Below the pieces are notes generated by a model that saw only the letters and a list, made by a program, of their open reading frames with translations, did no database searches and was not told the origin of the DNA. DNA of 64,000 bases from the NCBI RefSeq assembly GCF_029227915.1, contig NC_079882.1, positions 5,580,001 through 5,644,000 of the forward strand, written 5' to 3'. Made by a program: the position numbers and the translations under genes. Origin of the DNA: Hydractinia symbiolongicarpus (Eukaryota > Cnidaria > Hydrozoa > Anthoathecata > Hydractiniidae). Positions 14,501-27,700 of the stretch are shown in pieces (the first letter of the stretch is position 1; each line of letters opens with the position of its first letter).

Positions 14501-14701
14501 AATTTTAACCCGACGAAATTTTAGCCCCACTTTTTTCCCCGATGAAATACGCGTATCGAAATCCGTCGGAATTGGTCGAACAAGCTTGATCTATTTGTCG
14601 ACATGTGTTGATGCTTGAAATTTTTGTAGTACGTGTTTCGTAGTACATTAAACAAAAACAAAATCGCCAATATTCATCTACAAACTTGGCACCAAAACCA
14701 A
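11557..14701. other. Intergenic region between mosaic gene and tRNA-Leu
   Basis: AT-rich sequence that should contain the 3'UTR of the mosaic gene just after 11556. Open frames here (for example 13397-13874 minus) are short, have no recognisable domain and no plausible splice context. The only distinct structure I saw is the foldback at 14469-14544. Confidence 0.45.
14469..14544. repeat. Small foldback with internal tandem 16-mer
   Basis: The left arm TCGGGGAATAAAAAGTCGGG (14469-14488) is an imperfect inverted match of the right arm at 14525-14544. The spacer holds two near-identical 16-mers, GACGAAATTTTA(A/G)CCC, at 14496-14527. It may be a degenerate foldback transposon or a piece of a dispersed repeat. 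No coding role is apparent. Confidence 0.5.
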
Positions 14702-14785
14702 GTCAGGATGGCCGAGTGGTCTAAGGCGCTGCGTTCAGGTCGCAGTCTACTCTTGTAGGCGTGGGTTCGAATCCCACTTCTGACA
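14702..14785 (+). tRNA. trnL-CAG: tRNA-Leu (CAG anticodon)
   Basis: This is a complete class II tRNA of 84 nt. The acceptor stem GTCAGGA pairs with TTCTGAC, including one G-U pair, and is followed by discriminator A. The D-arm is GGCCGAGTGGTCTAAGGC. The anticodon stem CTGCG/CGCAG encloses TTCAGGT with anticodon CAG at 14736-14738. A long variable arm follows, and the T-arm GTGGGTTCGAATCCCAC contains both B-box invariants. It closely matches animal leucine-CAG tRNAs. There is no intron. A T-run (TTTT, near 14790) just downstream can serve as the RNA polymerase III terminator. Confidence 0.97.
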
Positions 14786-15766
14786 TAACATTTTCGTTAC
14801 GGCGTAACAATTTTTTTTAAACTGTATATATATATGCTGTATTACATATTTTTTAAATTTTACACAAAGTCAAAAAATTAAAGGCCAAAATTCTCTAAAA
14901 TTATTCTGAAACTAAATATAAAGCAAACTAGAGCAATTCATGTTACTTGAACTTAAAGATTATATTTGAGCACATCTCAATTCCATCATTTTTGAAATAC
15001 GATCCTCATTCAAAATGACAGACGTGTTGTGGGCTTGGTGTGTGAACTTGTTTTGTTTATCAGCTAAGTTTTACAAACGTGTGTTATTTGATATTAATTT
15101 TATGTACACATAGATGTATATATATTTTAATTAAATTTTTATTTACTGTAACGATGATTTTTGTCTGAAATTGTTGATTTTAGCGTGTTTGACATTATAG
15201 AATTTCAGTAGCCGGTCAGAAAATTTTTTTGCTATTTGCCACATGATGCGTGTTCAAAACACAAGGAGAAAGGAAACGTGATGAGTGGCTAGACATTTTT
15301 TTATAAACAATATTTGATATCCTAATTAATTACATAAAGCTGGCTAAACGTTACAACGAACTTTTATTCAAACTTATTGTTTTTTTATTATCATCATGAT
15401 TTCATTTGTGATTTTTTTAATAGCGCCGTAAGTGGAAATTTTTATATAGCTATAGCTAGCTAAATGTATAAAGTAAAGTTTTTTACGTGACATAAAATGA
15501 GTGCAATATTTTTAGTTATTGGTACTTATACACCAACTACATTTTATATTTAATGAGTGATTTACTTGTTTTAGTATGAGGTATAAATGATCATAACTAC
15601 CTCTAAATTCAGTAAGAATAATGTTTACATCACAGGAACAGTTGTTTATATGTATATTGTCTATCTTTTACCCAAGGGAAAATTAAAAAAGGATATATCC
15701 TGCAATTTTGTTGTATAGGTAGCTAGCTATACATATATGAATATATAAATAAGTAACTTACAAAGG
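14786..15766. other. Intergenic region upstream of the repeat-protein gene
   Basis: AT-rich, with many AT dinucleotide runs (14825-14840, 15725-15745). An in-frame TAA at 15746 lies just before the proposed start at 15767, so the first exon does not extend further upstream in this frame. The promoter presumably lies here, but I see no diagnostic element. Confidence 0.4.
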
Positions 15767-18700
15767 ATGGGAGGCAAGTATTCAGTTGTGCAAGATTTAT
15801 CAGGGGATGGACAGAAGGATCAGGTATAATTATTTTAATTATATATATATTTTATATACACAATTTTTTAGAATCAGAATAATTTTTTAACATGAGCAGT
15901 TGATATTCATATAAATTATTAATTATAATTGGATAGTGGTGGAATGAATCATTCAGGGAAATTGTGAAAAAGCAGTTGCAACATTCAGGTTATAAGAACC
16001 TTGGCAGTAAAGATTTTTTTCAACCATCTATATTATACTTGTTTTTTATTTTATATGTATTTTTATATAATATATGTGTTTTTTTCCTATTTATTAAGAA
16101 CCAAATTAGGATTGAGGCTGGACTTGCTTATTTTTTAAACAGTTTTTATTATTATATGTATATATACATTTTATAGATTTATTTACAGCTTCTTACTTTT
16201 TAGGCCATAATTTGTGGCAAAAATGTATATATATACTTTAATTCATAATCTTGTAAACATACTTGAAACTGGGCAAGTTGTTGAGATCTAGATTTTTCGT
16301 TCCTTTTAAAAAAAAGTATGTAAGGTAACATATCTATCTGTTCTAGTTTAAATCTATGATTTTATGATAGTGTCTGAATTGTGCTAATTTGTCTGGTTTA
16401 GCTATTTTGAGTATAATATACTTTAAGATAAATTATGTTCAACATGATCAAATCATGCACATGTTAGCACATGTGGTTTTAAATAATTGTGAAAATAAAG
16501 GGTTATCAAACCAGTATAATACAAAATTATTCCCACCCCTACATTTCCTTCAAGTAGCCCGCGGCATTGTCATTTTTATCAGAAACACATTTGCGAGATG
16601 CTGAATAAAGGAACTAATTTGTTTTAAAAATTAGATTTGTTTGCTCCTCTTTTTGGAAAATTACGATGGTGCAAAAAGCAAACGAAATCAGACAATGTTT
16701 TCATTTTTGTAGCAGGACTAACTATTTCAACAGTTGAAAACTATATACATTTTTCTCATCTTCAACACCAACACCAACAGCTTGCCAGCTGTTTGTAAAT
16801 TCTTGCTGTTAATTTTGCACAGATGGGTTGTAATATTTACTGTTCAGTAGAGTTAACATTAATTTAAAGTTTAAAAAAGAAAAATATTTATCAGAAATAA
16901 TGTAATTTATAATTTAATGAAATAATTCAGAAGTTTATTTCAGACATCAATTTCTCTATTAAGACAAATAATATGCACCTTCCTCTTTTTTTAAGCCATG
17001 CGGTGATCCGAAATGTCAAAGACCATCGTGTATTGGTAACACTTGTGGGATCCCTGGATGCCAGCGCCAATCTTGTGTTGTAAGTAGAAATTTTTTTGTT
17101 TATTTAGAGAAAGAAATCTTGACAGCATCAACCATAATTGCTCATTAATGATATGGATGCAAACTACACACAAATTTTTAAATCCAATAAGCCATGATGT
17201 ATTTCCATCTTAGGTTCCTTCAAAGGAAATCCAGTATAATGGAGATGAGAATGCAAGAAAGAATCGTCCTAAAGAAGAAAAGCCATGTGGCAATCCAAAA
17301 TGTCGAAGGCCGTCATGTATTGGTAACACTTGTGGTATCCCAGGATGCCAGCGGCCGTCTTGTATGGTAAGGAAAAAACTTGTTGGTGTTGATGTAAGCT
17401 CTAGATTATAAACTCTATTTTAAATGAAAAGTCAAATTCATACTTTATTTTAATCTTAGGTTCAGCCAACAGAAACTCTTACTAATGTAGTGGATAATGA
17501 CAGCAATGACCTTCCTAAAAGGGATGTTGTACTAGAGGAGGAGGAAAATGAGAAAATCCCTGTTATTGCATCACAACCAGAGGTAGAAGATGTTAAAGAA
17601 GCACCAATTAAATGCACACCCTCATCTCTTGAGTCTGAAGCTGCACCACGAGAGAAACCAGAAATAATTGTTCCAGTTGATGACGTTGTACAACAACCAG
17701 TTGTTCCTGTTCCAGCACCACGTGTCTCCTCCCAGTCACTTCCATCTAATGAGAAGCCTAATGCCTTGCAACAAGATGTTAACAATCAAACCCCTGTATT
17801 TATACCGGTTCCGGTCCCTAGAAAACAGAGTACTAAGAAAGAACCTGAAGATTTTTCAAAAAAAGCACAACCAGAAGATGATGACATTTCCAAAGCTGTA
17901 CCAACTCATATTTCTACAATGAAAGAACCATTAGCAGGTAAGTTTTAACATTTAAAAGATCCTACTAATTATCGGCCTATCTCCATTTTGCCAATTCCTA
18001 TGAAAATTTTTGAAAAGTTAGTGCATGAGCAAATGTCTCATTTTATTTCTGAGCACAACTTCCTGAATGACAGACAGTCCGGATTTCGAAAACTCTTTTC
18101 CACAGAAACTGCAGTAGTCGATGTCTCTGATTTTATTCTTACTGAGCTTGACCAACATAACTTTGTTTGTGCTGTGCTCATTGACCTTAAAAAAGCTTTT
18201 GACACTGTTGATCATAAAATTTTGTTAAAAAAACTATGGTGTTTTGGCATCAGAGATGCTGCCTTTGACTGGTTCGAGTCCTACTTAACGGGCCGAATGC
18301 AGCTGACTCTTGTAAACGACACAGGATCAGATCTGCTTCATGAAGACGCTTTTGGGGTGCCGCAGGGATCTGTGTTGGGGCCCCTGCTCTTTCTTTTGTA
18401 TATTGATGACTTAAAATCTGTCATCAATTCAAACTACCACCATCTATATATATGCAGATAATACAATAATTATTTCGTCTCATAAAAACTTGGATACCCT
18501 TGTCTCCCAGGTCGAGTTAGAACTTTCGCAAGTCGACCTCTGGCTGAATAATAACAAAATGACTATTAATACGGACAAAACTGAAACAATCTTTTTCGGC
18601 GACCACAGCCAGTTAAAAAAAGTTGAGAACAAAACTATCAACTATATGGGTATTCCTTTGAAGAGGAGCGAAAAAGTTAAATATCTTGGGGTAACATTTG

Positions 18701-21700
18701 ATCAAAAAATGCAATGGGAAAAGCACATTAATGACATAAATAGAAAAATACTAATTAAATATTCTAAAATTAGAACCATTGCATCCTGTTTAACACCTCA
18801 CACAAAAAACCTTTTAATTAATGCACTTGTCATGCCATATTTCAACTACTGCTCCTCGGCATGGGCTTGTGCCACCCAAGGTAGATTGGGAAAACTAGAA
18901 AAACGATTAAAATGTGTCCGTACCTTTCTTGGGAAAGAGAGGGAATATTCAATGAATAATTTACTCATCAAAAACGATGCCATATTAGTTTTCAAAGCCA
19001 TGAATCACATTGCTCCTGATTACATGCGCTCAAAATTCCTTTTGACAAAAAACTGTCATAATCATCAAACAAGAGGAGCTTCAAAAAACAGGTTCACACT
19101 TCCCTTGGTCAACACGGAATTTGGCAAAAAAGCCTTCCCATTTAGAGCTGCAAAAGTGTGGAATAATCTTACAGACCAAGTGACCTGTGAAGGAAGTCTG
19201 CTTCCGTTTAAGACTTCCATCTCTAATGTATTTGGCAAATTCTAATGGAGATCACTTTTTAACTTTTTAATTTTTGTTTTTCATTCTTTTTCTTTTCAAT
19301 TTTCACAGATTATAAATGTTACTATGTTTTATTGAGCTGAGGTAGTCTAAGGTTTATCATTTTTTGTTTCTTTTTTGTTCTAGTGGCCCCCAGTGGAAAC
19401 AATCCACTAACTATAGGTTTTTGTGATTTTCTGGGCTAGCCACTTTAAATATTTATTATTATTATTTTCATTATTTATTTTATTATTAATAATTGTTCTT
19501 GGTTGGCTGATCCACTAGAACATTCTGTATTAACCCTATTCGCTCCGGGGTTTTTCGAACATACTATGACCAGGGGGGGCGGATTCCACTCCCCCCTCAA
19601 TAACTTTTCATAGGATTGTTCAAATTGAATCAAACTTGGCACACTTATAGTACGTCATAAAAGGAACAAAATGGCGGCAATAAATGTTTGCTTGCGTCAG
19701 CAAATTTTTTGTGACGTCATCAGAAGCTTGAAAATTGTTAAAAATGCCACTATCTGCTTAAAATATAATTACTTTTGTTCTAGAGCGAATTTTTACATTC
19801 TGTTTGAAGTTTCTGAAAGCTAAATAAAATGTTTTTAACATATCTTCCGGTTTTTACATGGATCGAATAAAAAATTGCCAAAAATTGCCTGAAAATCCGT
19901 TTTTTCCCGATTTTCGGGTAAAATCCGACAAAATCGGGAAATCGGATTAGTCACGTGTCAAAATTATTCAAAATGATTCTTCTTGACAAAACAAAGTTGT
20001 GTTGCAAGTTTCAAGTTCTAAGGATAATCCTAACAGGAGTTATTATATTTTCCTCATTATAAGGATTTCATAGAGATTTTAGGGGTAGTTTCGAGTAATG
20101 GCCAATATCAAAGCCTCTGAATGGTATGGGACCTAAAAATTTAGCATGCAGGTGTCTAATAGATAAATGTTGAAACTCAGTAAGTATCATAGCCATATAA
20201 GAAAGCAATCAGGAGTTATTAAAAAAAAAACCGTCAGGGGGGCGGAATCCGCCCCCCGGACCGAATAGGGTTAAGCAATTTTTGCGTTACTTTTGCACAA
20301 GGCGAGTGATTAAGTATTCAGAATGATTGTAATCATTCAATGTAGGTATAATGAAAATAAACCTTTCAGAAAAATGATGTAATTTTCCTTATGTTCAAGC
20401 GAAACATGAAATTTTCTGCCTGGTGAATGCCACCTAACCTAAAAAGCACTAGACAAATGCTTTACACTTTTTGCCAATGTAATAAAAAAAGGAATTCAGC
20501 CATTTGTAATTTTTCATATTTTGTTGGATTTGATGACGTCCTTGACATTTGACCAAGTTGTTACTTTATCCTGGGTATTATTTGTGGTGCCATGTACAAT
20601 TGTAGAACTACCCCTATAAGAATAGCTGGATGTGTGAAATTGTATACTGGATTTAACTTTTTGATGATTTGCATTTATTAAAAAAAAGCAACCAAAAAAC
20701 GAAAAAAATCGAGCAACTTCAACTCCAAGCAAATTTTATTATAAAAGTTTTTTGATAGAGCTATGGACATTTGATATCTATAGTTGTTTGCATAAATCAG
20801 TATTAATAATGCAGTTGGATCTTATCAACCATCCCGAAAATTAAAAATCATAAGGAAAGCAACTTCACCTACTTGTGCAAAGATGACAAACCACTACATA
20901 GACAATTTTAAAAATATTGTGTGTAAGCAAAATTTACTGAGAGAAAATTATTGTTAGGGAATCTTTGTCTATTTCTATCTGACAAAATTAATTATTTTCG
21001 TCAATATTAGCAAAAATTGGATCAAGGAAAAAATATCCCTCTTTTATTTATGCCATTTTATAATTGTTTCAGTGTTTGGTTCTTATAGAAACTGTCAGTC
21101 TTTGTGGGACTGAAAAGTGATGGATAAAAGCTAATTCAGTTCCTTGTCAATTTGATTTATTAGATATAAGTCATAGATTTATAAACCAGTACTAATTTTA
21201 AAGAAAGAACCAAAAACTCAGTTAAAGTAAATTTTATATTTTTTTGCAGACACTGATAAAATTGAGCAATCGGATGTGCCAGAAATGATACCTTTTATAA
21301 TGCCTGAACAGGAAACACTAGAAGAGCCTGTTGCTGCATCAGTGGAATCAGAACCGCTTCCAGTGCAGCAAGACCTTGCAGATTTACCAACACCTCAAGA
21401 GAGAACAGAACCTGAAAGCACTTTTGGTCCTGACCCTGTGGCATTGCCTATCATGCCTGAATTTAAATCAACAACACTAGTTTTACCTGAACCTAATGCA
21501 ATACCCGAAAAATCCGAAAATTCGCCCATTGGCATACAAACAATTAAATCAGAGCCGCTTCCAGTGCCCCCAGAATTGATGGATTTACCAACAAGTTCAG
21601 ACACAACAGAGCCTGAAAGCACATTTAATCCTGACCCTGTGATATTGCCTGTCAAAGCCGAAGGGCAGCTACCAAAGATTCAACCATCACCAATAATCTT

Positions 21701-24700
21701 ACCAAGGCCAAAAAATCCCAATCAGGTACCTATTGTTGAAGACCTGGTCAATTCATCCATTGTAGAACCACCACTAAGGTTAAAACCATTTCCAGTGAAG
21801 CAAGAACCCTTTCCTGATTCACCAAAACGTGCAGAAATGCCACAACCCGAGGAAGAATATGGTACCATTGACTTACCACCTGGAGAAAGAGAGGCAACTG
21901 CAGCACCTGAAATAACTAAACCATCGCCAGTAATTTTACCGGAAACAGAAGTGCCCACTGAGATACCTGATGTTCCAACTGTTAAAGAACCTACAAAGTC
22001 ACTGGTTGATTTCCCACCAGTAGAATCAGGGGCACCTTTCATACCTAAAGTAAGTGCCCCATCAGTAGTACATTTACCTGAACCAGAAATGCCCACTGAG
22101 ACACCTGTTGTTCCAACTGTTGAAGAACCTACAAAGTTACCAGTTGATATACCAACAGTGGAATCGGAGGCACCTGCAGTAACTGACCCATCACCAGTAA
22201 TTTTACCTGAACCAGAATTAGCCACTGAGACACCTAATGTTCCAACTGTTGAAGAACGTATGAAATCACCGATTGATTTAGCACCAGTAGAATCAGAGGA
22301 ACCTGTAGCACCTAAAGTAACTGACCCATCACCAGTAATTTTACCTGAACCGGAAGTGCCCACTGAGACACCTGATGTTCCCACTGTTGCAGAACCTATG
22401 GAATCACCAATTGATTTACCACCAGTAAAATCAGGGGCACCTTTGATACCAAAAGTAACCGATTCATCACCAGTAATTTTACCTGAACCAGAATTACCAA
22501 CTGAGACACCTGTTCTTCCAACTGTTGAAGAGCGTATGAAATCACCGATTGATTTACCACCAGTAGAATCAGAGTCGCCTGTAGCACCTGAAGTAACTGA
22601 CCCATTACCAGTAATTTTACCTGAACCGGAAGTGCCCACTGACACACCTGATGTTCCAACTGTTGAAGAACCTATGGAATCACCGATTGATTTACCACCA
22701 GTAGAATCAGAGGCACCTGTAGTAACTGATCCATCACCAGTAATTTTACCTGAACCAGAATTACCCACTGAGACACCTGATGTTCCAACTGTTGAAGAAC
22801 GTATGAAATCACCGATTGATTTACCACCGGTAGAATCAGAGGAACCTGTAGCACCTAAAGTAACTGACCCATCACCAGTAATTTTACCTGAACCGGAAGT
22901 GCCCACTGAGACACCTGATGTTCCAACTTTTGAAGAACCTATGGAATCACCGATTGATTTACCACCAGTAGAATCAGGGGCACCTTTGATACCTAAAGTA
23001 ACTGATCCATCCACTGTAATTTTACCTGAACCAGAATTACCCACTGAGACACCTGATGTTCCAATTGTTGAAGAACGTATGAAATCACCGATTGATTTAC
23101 CACCAGTAGAATCAGAGGCACCTGTAGCACCTAAAGTAACTGAACCATCACCAGTAATTTTACCTGAACTGGAAGTGCCCACTGAGACACCTGATGTTCC
23201 CACTGTTGCAGAACCTATGGAATCACCAATTGATTTACCACCAGTAAAATCAGGGGCACCTTTGATACCAAAAGTAACCGATTCATCACCAGTAATTTTA
23301 CCTGAACCAGAATTACCAACTGAGACACCTGTTCTTCCAACTGTTGAAGAGCGTATGAAATCACCGATTGATTTACCACCAGTAGAATCAGAGTCGCCTG
23401 TAGCACCTGAAGTAACTGACCCATTACCAGTAATTTTACCTGAACCGGAAGTGCCCACTGACACACCTGATGTTCCAACTGTTGAAGAACCTATGGAATC
23501 ACCGATTGATTTACCACCAGTAGAATCAGAGGCACCTGTAGTAACTGATCCATCACCAGTAATTTTACCTGAACCAGAATTACCCACTGAGACACCTGAT
23601 GTTCCAACTGTTGAAGAACGTATGAAATCACCGATTGATTTACCACCGGTAGAATCACAGGCACCTGTAGCACCTGAAGTAACTGACCCATTACCAGTAA
23701 TTTTACCTGAACTGGAAGTGCCCACTGAGACACCTGTTTTTCCAACTGTTGAAGAACCTACAAAGTTACCAGTTGATATACCAACAGTAGAATCAGAGGC
23801 ACCTGTAATAACTGATCCATCACCAGTAATTTTACCTGAACCAGAATTACCCACTGAGACACCTGATGTTCCAACTGTTGAACGTATAAAATCACCGATT
23901 GATTTACCACCGGTAGAATCAGAGGCACCTGTAGCACCTGAAGTAACTGACCCATTACCAGTAATTTTACATGAACCGGAAGTGCCCACTGACACACCCG
24001 ATGTTCCAACTGTTGAAAAACCTACAAAATTACCTGTTGATTTACCACCACTAAAATCAGGAGCGCCTTTCATACCTAAAGTAACTGACCCATCACCAGT
24101 AATTTTACCTGAACCGGAAGTGCCCACTGAGACATCTGTTGTTCCAACTATTGAAGAACCTACAAAGTTACCAGTTGATATACCAACAGTGGAATCAGAG
24201 ACACCTGTGGCACCTGTAGTAACTGATCCATCACCAGCAATTTTACCTAAACCGGAAGTGCCCGCTGAGACACCTGATGTTCCAACTGTTGAAGAACCTA
24301 TGGAATCACCAATTGATTTACCACCAGTAGAATCAGGGGCACCTTTAATACCAAAAGTAACCGATTCATCACCAGTAATTTTACCTGAACAAGAATTATC
24401 CACTGAGACACCTGTTCTTCCAACTGTTGAAGAGCGTATGGAATCACCGATTGATTTACCACCAGTAGAATCAGAGGCGCCTGTAGCACCTGAAGTAACT
24501 GACCCATTACCAGTAATTTTACCTGAACCGGAAGTGCCCACTGACACACCTGATGTTCCAACTGTTGAAGAACCTATGGAATCACCGATTGATTTACCAC
24601 CAGTAGAATCAGGAGCGCCTTTCATACCTAAAGTAACTGACCCATCACAAGTAATTATACCTGAACTGGAAGTGCCCACTGAAACACCTGTTGTTCCAAC

Positions 24701-27700
24701 TGTTGAAGAACTTACACCAGTAATTTTACCTGAACCAGAATTACCCACTGAGACACCTGATGTTCCAACTGTTGAAGAACGTATGCAATCACCGATTGAT
24801 TTAACACCAGTAGGATCAGAGGCACCTGTAGCACCTAAAGTAACTGACCCATCAGCAGTAATTTTACCTGAACCGGAAGTGGCCACTGAGACACCTGATG
24901 TTCCAACTGTTGAAGAATCTACAAAATTACCTGTTCATATGCCAGCAGTGGAATCAAAGGCGCCTTTGATACCTAAAGTAACTGACCCATCACCAGTAAT
25001 TTTACCTGAACTGGAAGTGCCCACTGAGACACCTGTTTTTCCAACTGTTGAAGAACCTACAAAGTTACCAGTTGATATACCAACAGTAGAATCAGAGGCA
25101 CCTGTAGTAACTGATCCATCACCAGTAATTTTACCTGAACCAGAATTACCCACTGAGACACCTGATGTTCCAACTGTTGAAGAACGTATGAAATCACCGA
25201 TTGATTTATCACCAGTAGAATCAGAGGCACCTGTAGCACCTGAAGTAACTGACCCATTACCAGTAATATTACCTGAACCGGAAGTGCCCACTGAGACACC
25301 TGATGTTCCAACTGTTGAAGAATCTAAAAAATTACCTGTTGATATGCCAGCAGTGGAATCGGAGGCGCCTTTGATGCCTAAAGTAGCTGACCCATCACCA
25401 GTAATTTTACCTGAACTGGAAGTGCCCACTGAGACACCTGTTTTTCCAACTGTTGAAGAACCTACAAAGTTACCAGTTGATATACCAACAGTAGAATCAG
25501 AGGCACCTGTAGTAACTGATCCATCACCAGTAATTTTACCTGAACCAGAATTACCCACTGAGACACCTGATGTTCCAACTGTTGAAGAACGTATGAAATC
25601 ACCGATTGATTTACCACCGGTAGAATCAGAGGCACCTGTAGCACCTGAAGTAACTGACCCATTACCAGTAATTTTACCTGAACCGGAAGTGCCCACTGAC
25701 ACACCCGATGTTCCAACTGTTGAAAAACCTACAAAATTACCTGTTGATTTACCACCACTAAAATCAGGAGCGCCTTTCATACCTAAAGTAACTGACCCAT
25801 CACCAGTAATTTTACCTGAACCGGAAGTGCCCACTGAGACACCTGTTTTTCCAACTGTTGAAGAATCTACAAAGTTACCAGTTGATATACCAACAGTAGA
25901 ATCAGAGGCACCTGTAGTAACTGATCCATCACCAGTAATTTTACCTGAACCAGAATTACCCACTGAGACACCTGATGTTCCAACTGTTGAAGAACGTATG
26001 AAATCACCGATTGATTTACCACCGGTAGAATCAGAGGCACCTGTAGCACCTGAAGTAACTGACCCATTACCAGTAATTTTACCTGAACCGGAAGTGCCCA
26101 CTGAGACACCTGATGTTCCAACTGTTGAAGAATCTAAAAAATTACCTGTTGATATGCCAGCAGTGGAATCTGAGGCGCCTTTGATGCCTATAGTAACTGA
26201 CCCATCACCAGTAATTTTACCTGAACTGGAAGTGCCCACTGAGACACCTGTTTTTCCAACTGTTGAAGAACCTACAAAGTTACCAGTTGATATACCAACA
26301 GTAGAATCAGAGGCACCTGTAGTAACTGATCCATCACCAGTAATTTTACCTGAACCAGAATTACCCACTGAGACACCTGATGTTCCAACTGTTGAAGAAC
26401 GTATGAAATCACTGATTGATTTACCACCGGTAGAATCAGAGGCACCTGTAGCACCTGAAATAACTGACCCATTACCAGTAATTTTACCTGAACCGGAAGT
26501 GCCCACTGACACACCCGATGTTCAAACTGTTGAAAAACCTACAAAATTACCAGTTGATATACCAACAGTGGAATCAGAGACACCTGTGGCACCTGTAGTA
26601 ACTGACCCATCACCAGCAATTTTACCTAAACCGGAAGTGCCCGCTGAGACACCTGATGTTCCAACTGTTGAAGAACCTATGGAATCACCAATTGATTTAC
26701 CACCAGTAGAATCAGGGGCACCTTTAATACCAAAAGTAACCGATTCATCACCAGTAGTTTTACCTGAACCAGAATTACCCACTGATACACCTGTTCTTCC
26801 AACTGTTGAAGAGCGTATGGAATCACCGATTGATTTACCACCAGTAGAATCAGAGGCGCCTGTATCACCTGAAGTAACTGACCCATTACCAGTAATTTTA
26901 CCTGAACCGGAAGTGCCCACTGACACACCTGATGTTCCAACTGTTGAAGAACCTATGGAATCACCGATTGATTTACCACCAGTAGAATCAGGAGCGCCTT
27001 TCATACCTAAAGTAACTGACCCATCACAAGTAATTATACCTGAACTGGAAGTGCCCACTGAAACACCTGTTGTTCCAACTGTTGAAGAACTTACACCAGT
27101 AATTTTACCTGAACCAGAATTACCCACTGAGACACCTGATGTTCCAACTGTTGAAGAACGTATGAAATCACCGATTGATTTAACACCAGTAGGATCAGAG
27201 GCACCTTTAATACCAAAAGTAACCGATTCATCACCAGTAATTTTACCTGAACCAGAATTACCCACTGATACACCTGTTCTTCCAACTGTTGAAGAGCGTA
27301 TGGAATCACCGATTGATTTACCACCAGTAGAATCAGAGGCGCCTGTAGCACCTGAAGTAACTGACCCATTACCAGTAATTTTACCTAAACCGGAAGTGCC
27401 CACTGACACACCTGATGTTCCAACTGTTGAAGAACCTATGGAATCACCGATTGATTTACCACCAGTAGAATCAGGAGCGCCTTTCATACCTAAAGTAACT
27501 GACCCATCACAAGTAATTATACCTGAACTGGAAGTGCCCACTGAAACACCTGTTGTTCCAACTGTTGAAGAACTTACACCAGTAATTTTACCTGAACCAG
27601 AATTACCCACTGAGACACCTGATGTTCCAACTGTTGAAGAACGTATGAAATCACCGATTGATTTAACACCAGTAGGATCAGAGGCACCTGTAGCACCTAA

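Noticed and set aside
16996-17366. Minicollagen or nematocyst wall protein identity for the Cys motifs
   Set aside because: Cys spacing is x4 throughout with no final CC, there is no Gly-X-Y collagen segment, and the proposed first exon has no signal peptide.
18018-18215. Minus-strand frame within the LINE
   Set aside because: It is the antisense shadow of the reverse-transcriptase coding sequence.
21722-24886. 1054-codon minus-strand frame, Gly/Ser/Thr-rich
   Set aside because: It is the reverse reading of the in-frame coding array. The plus-strand frame is supported by splicing in phase from four upstream exons, a basic C-terminal tail and a polyadenylation signal. The minus frame has no gene context.
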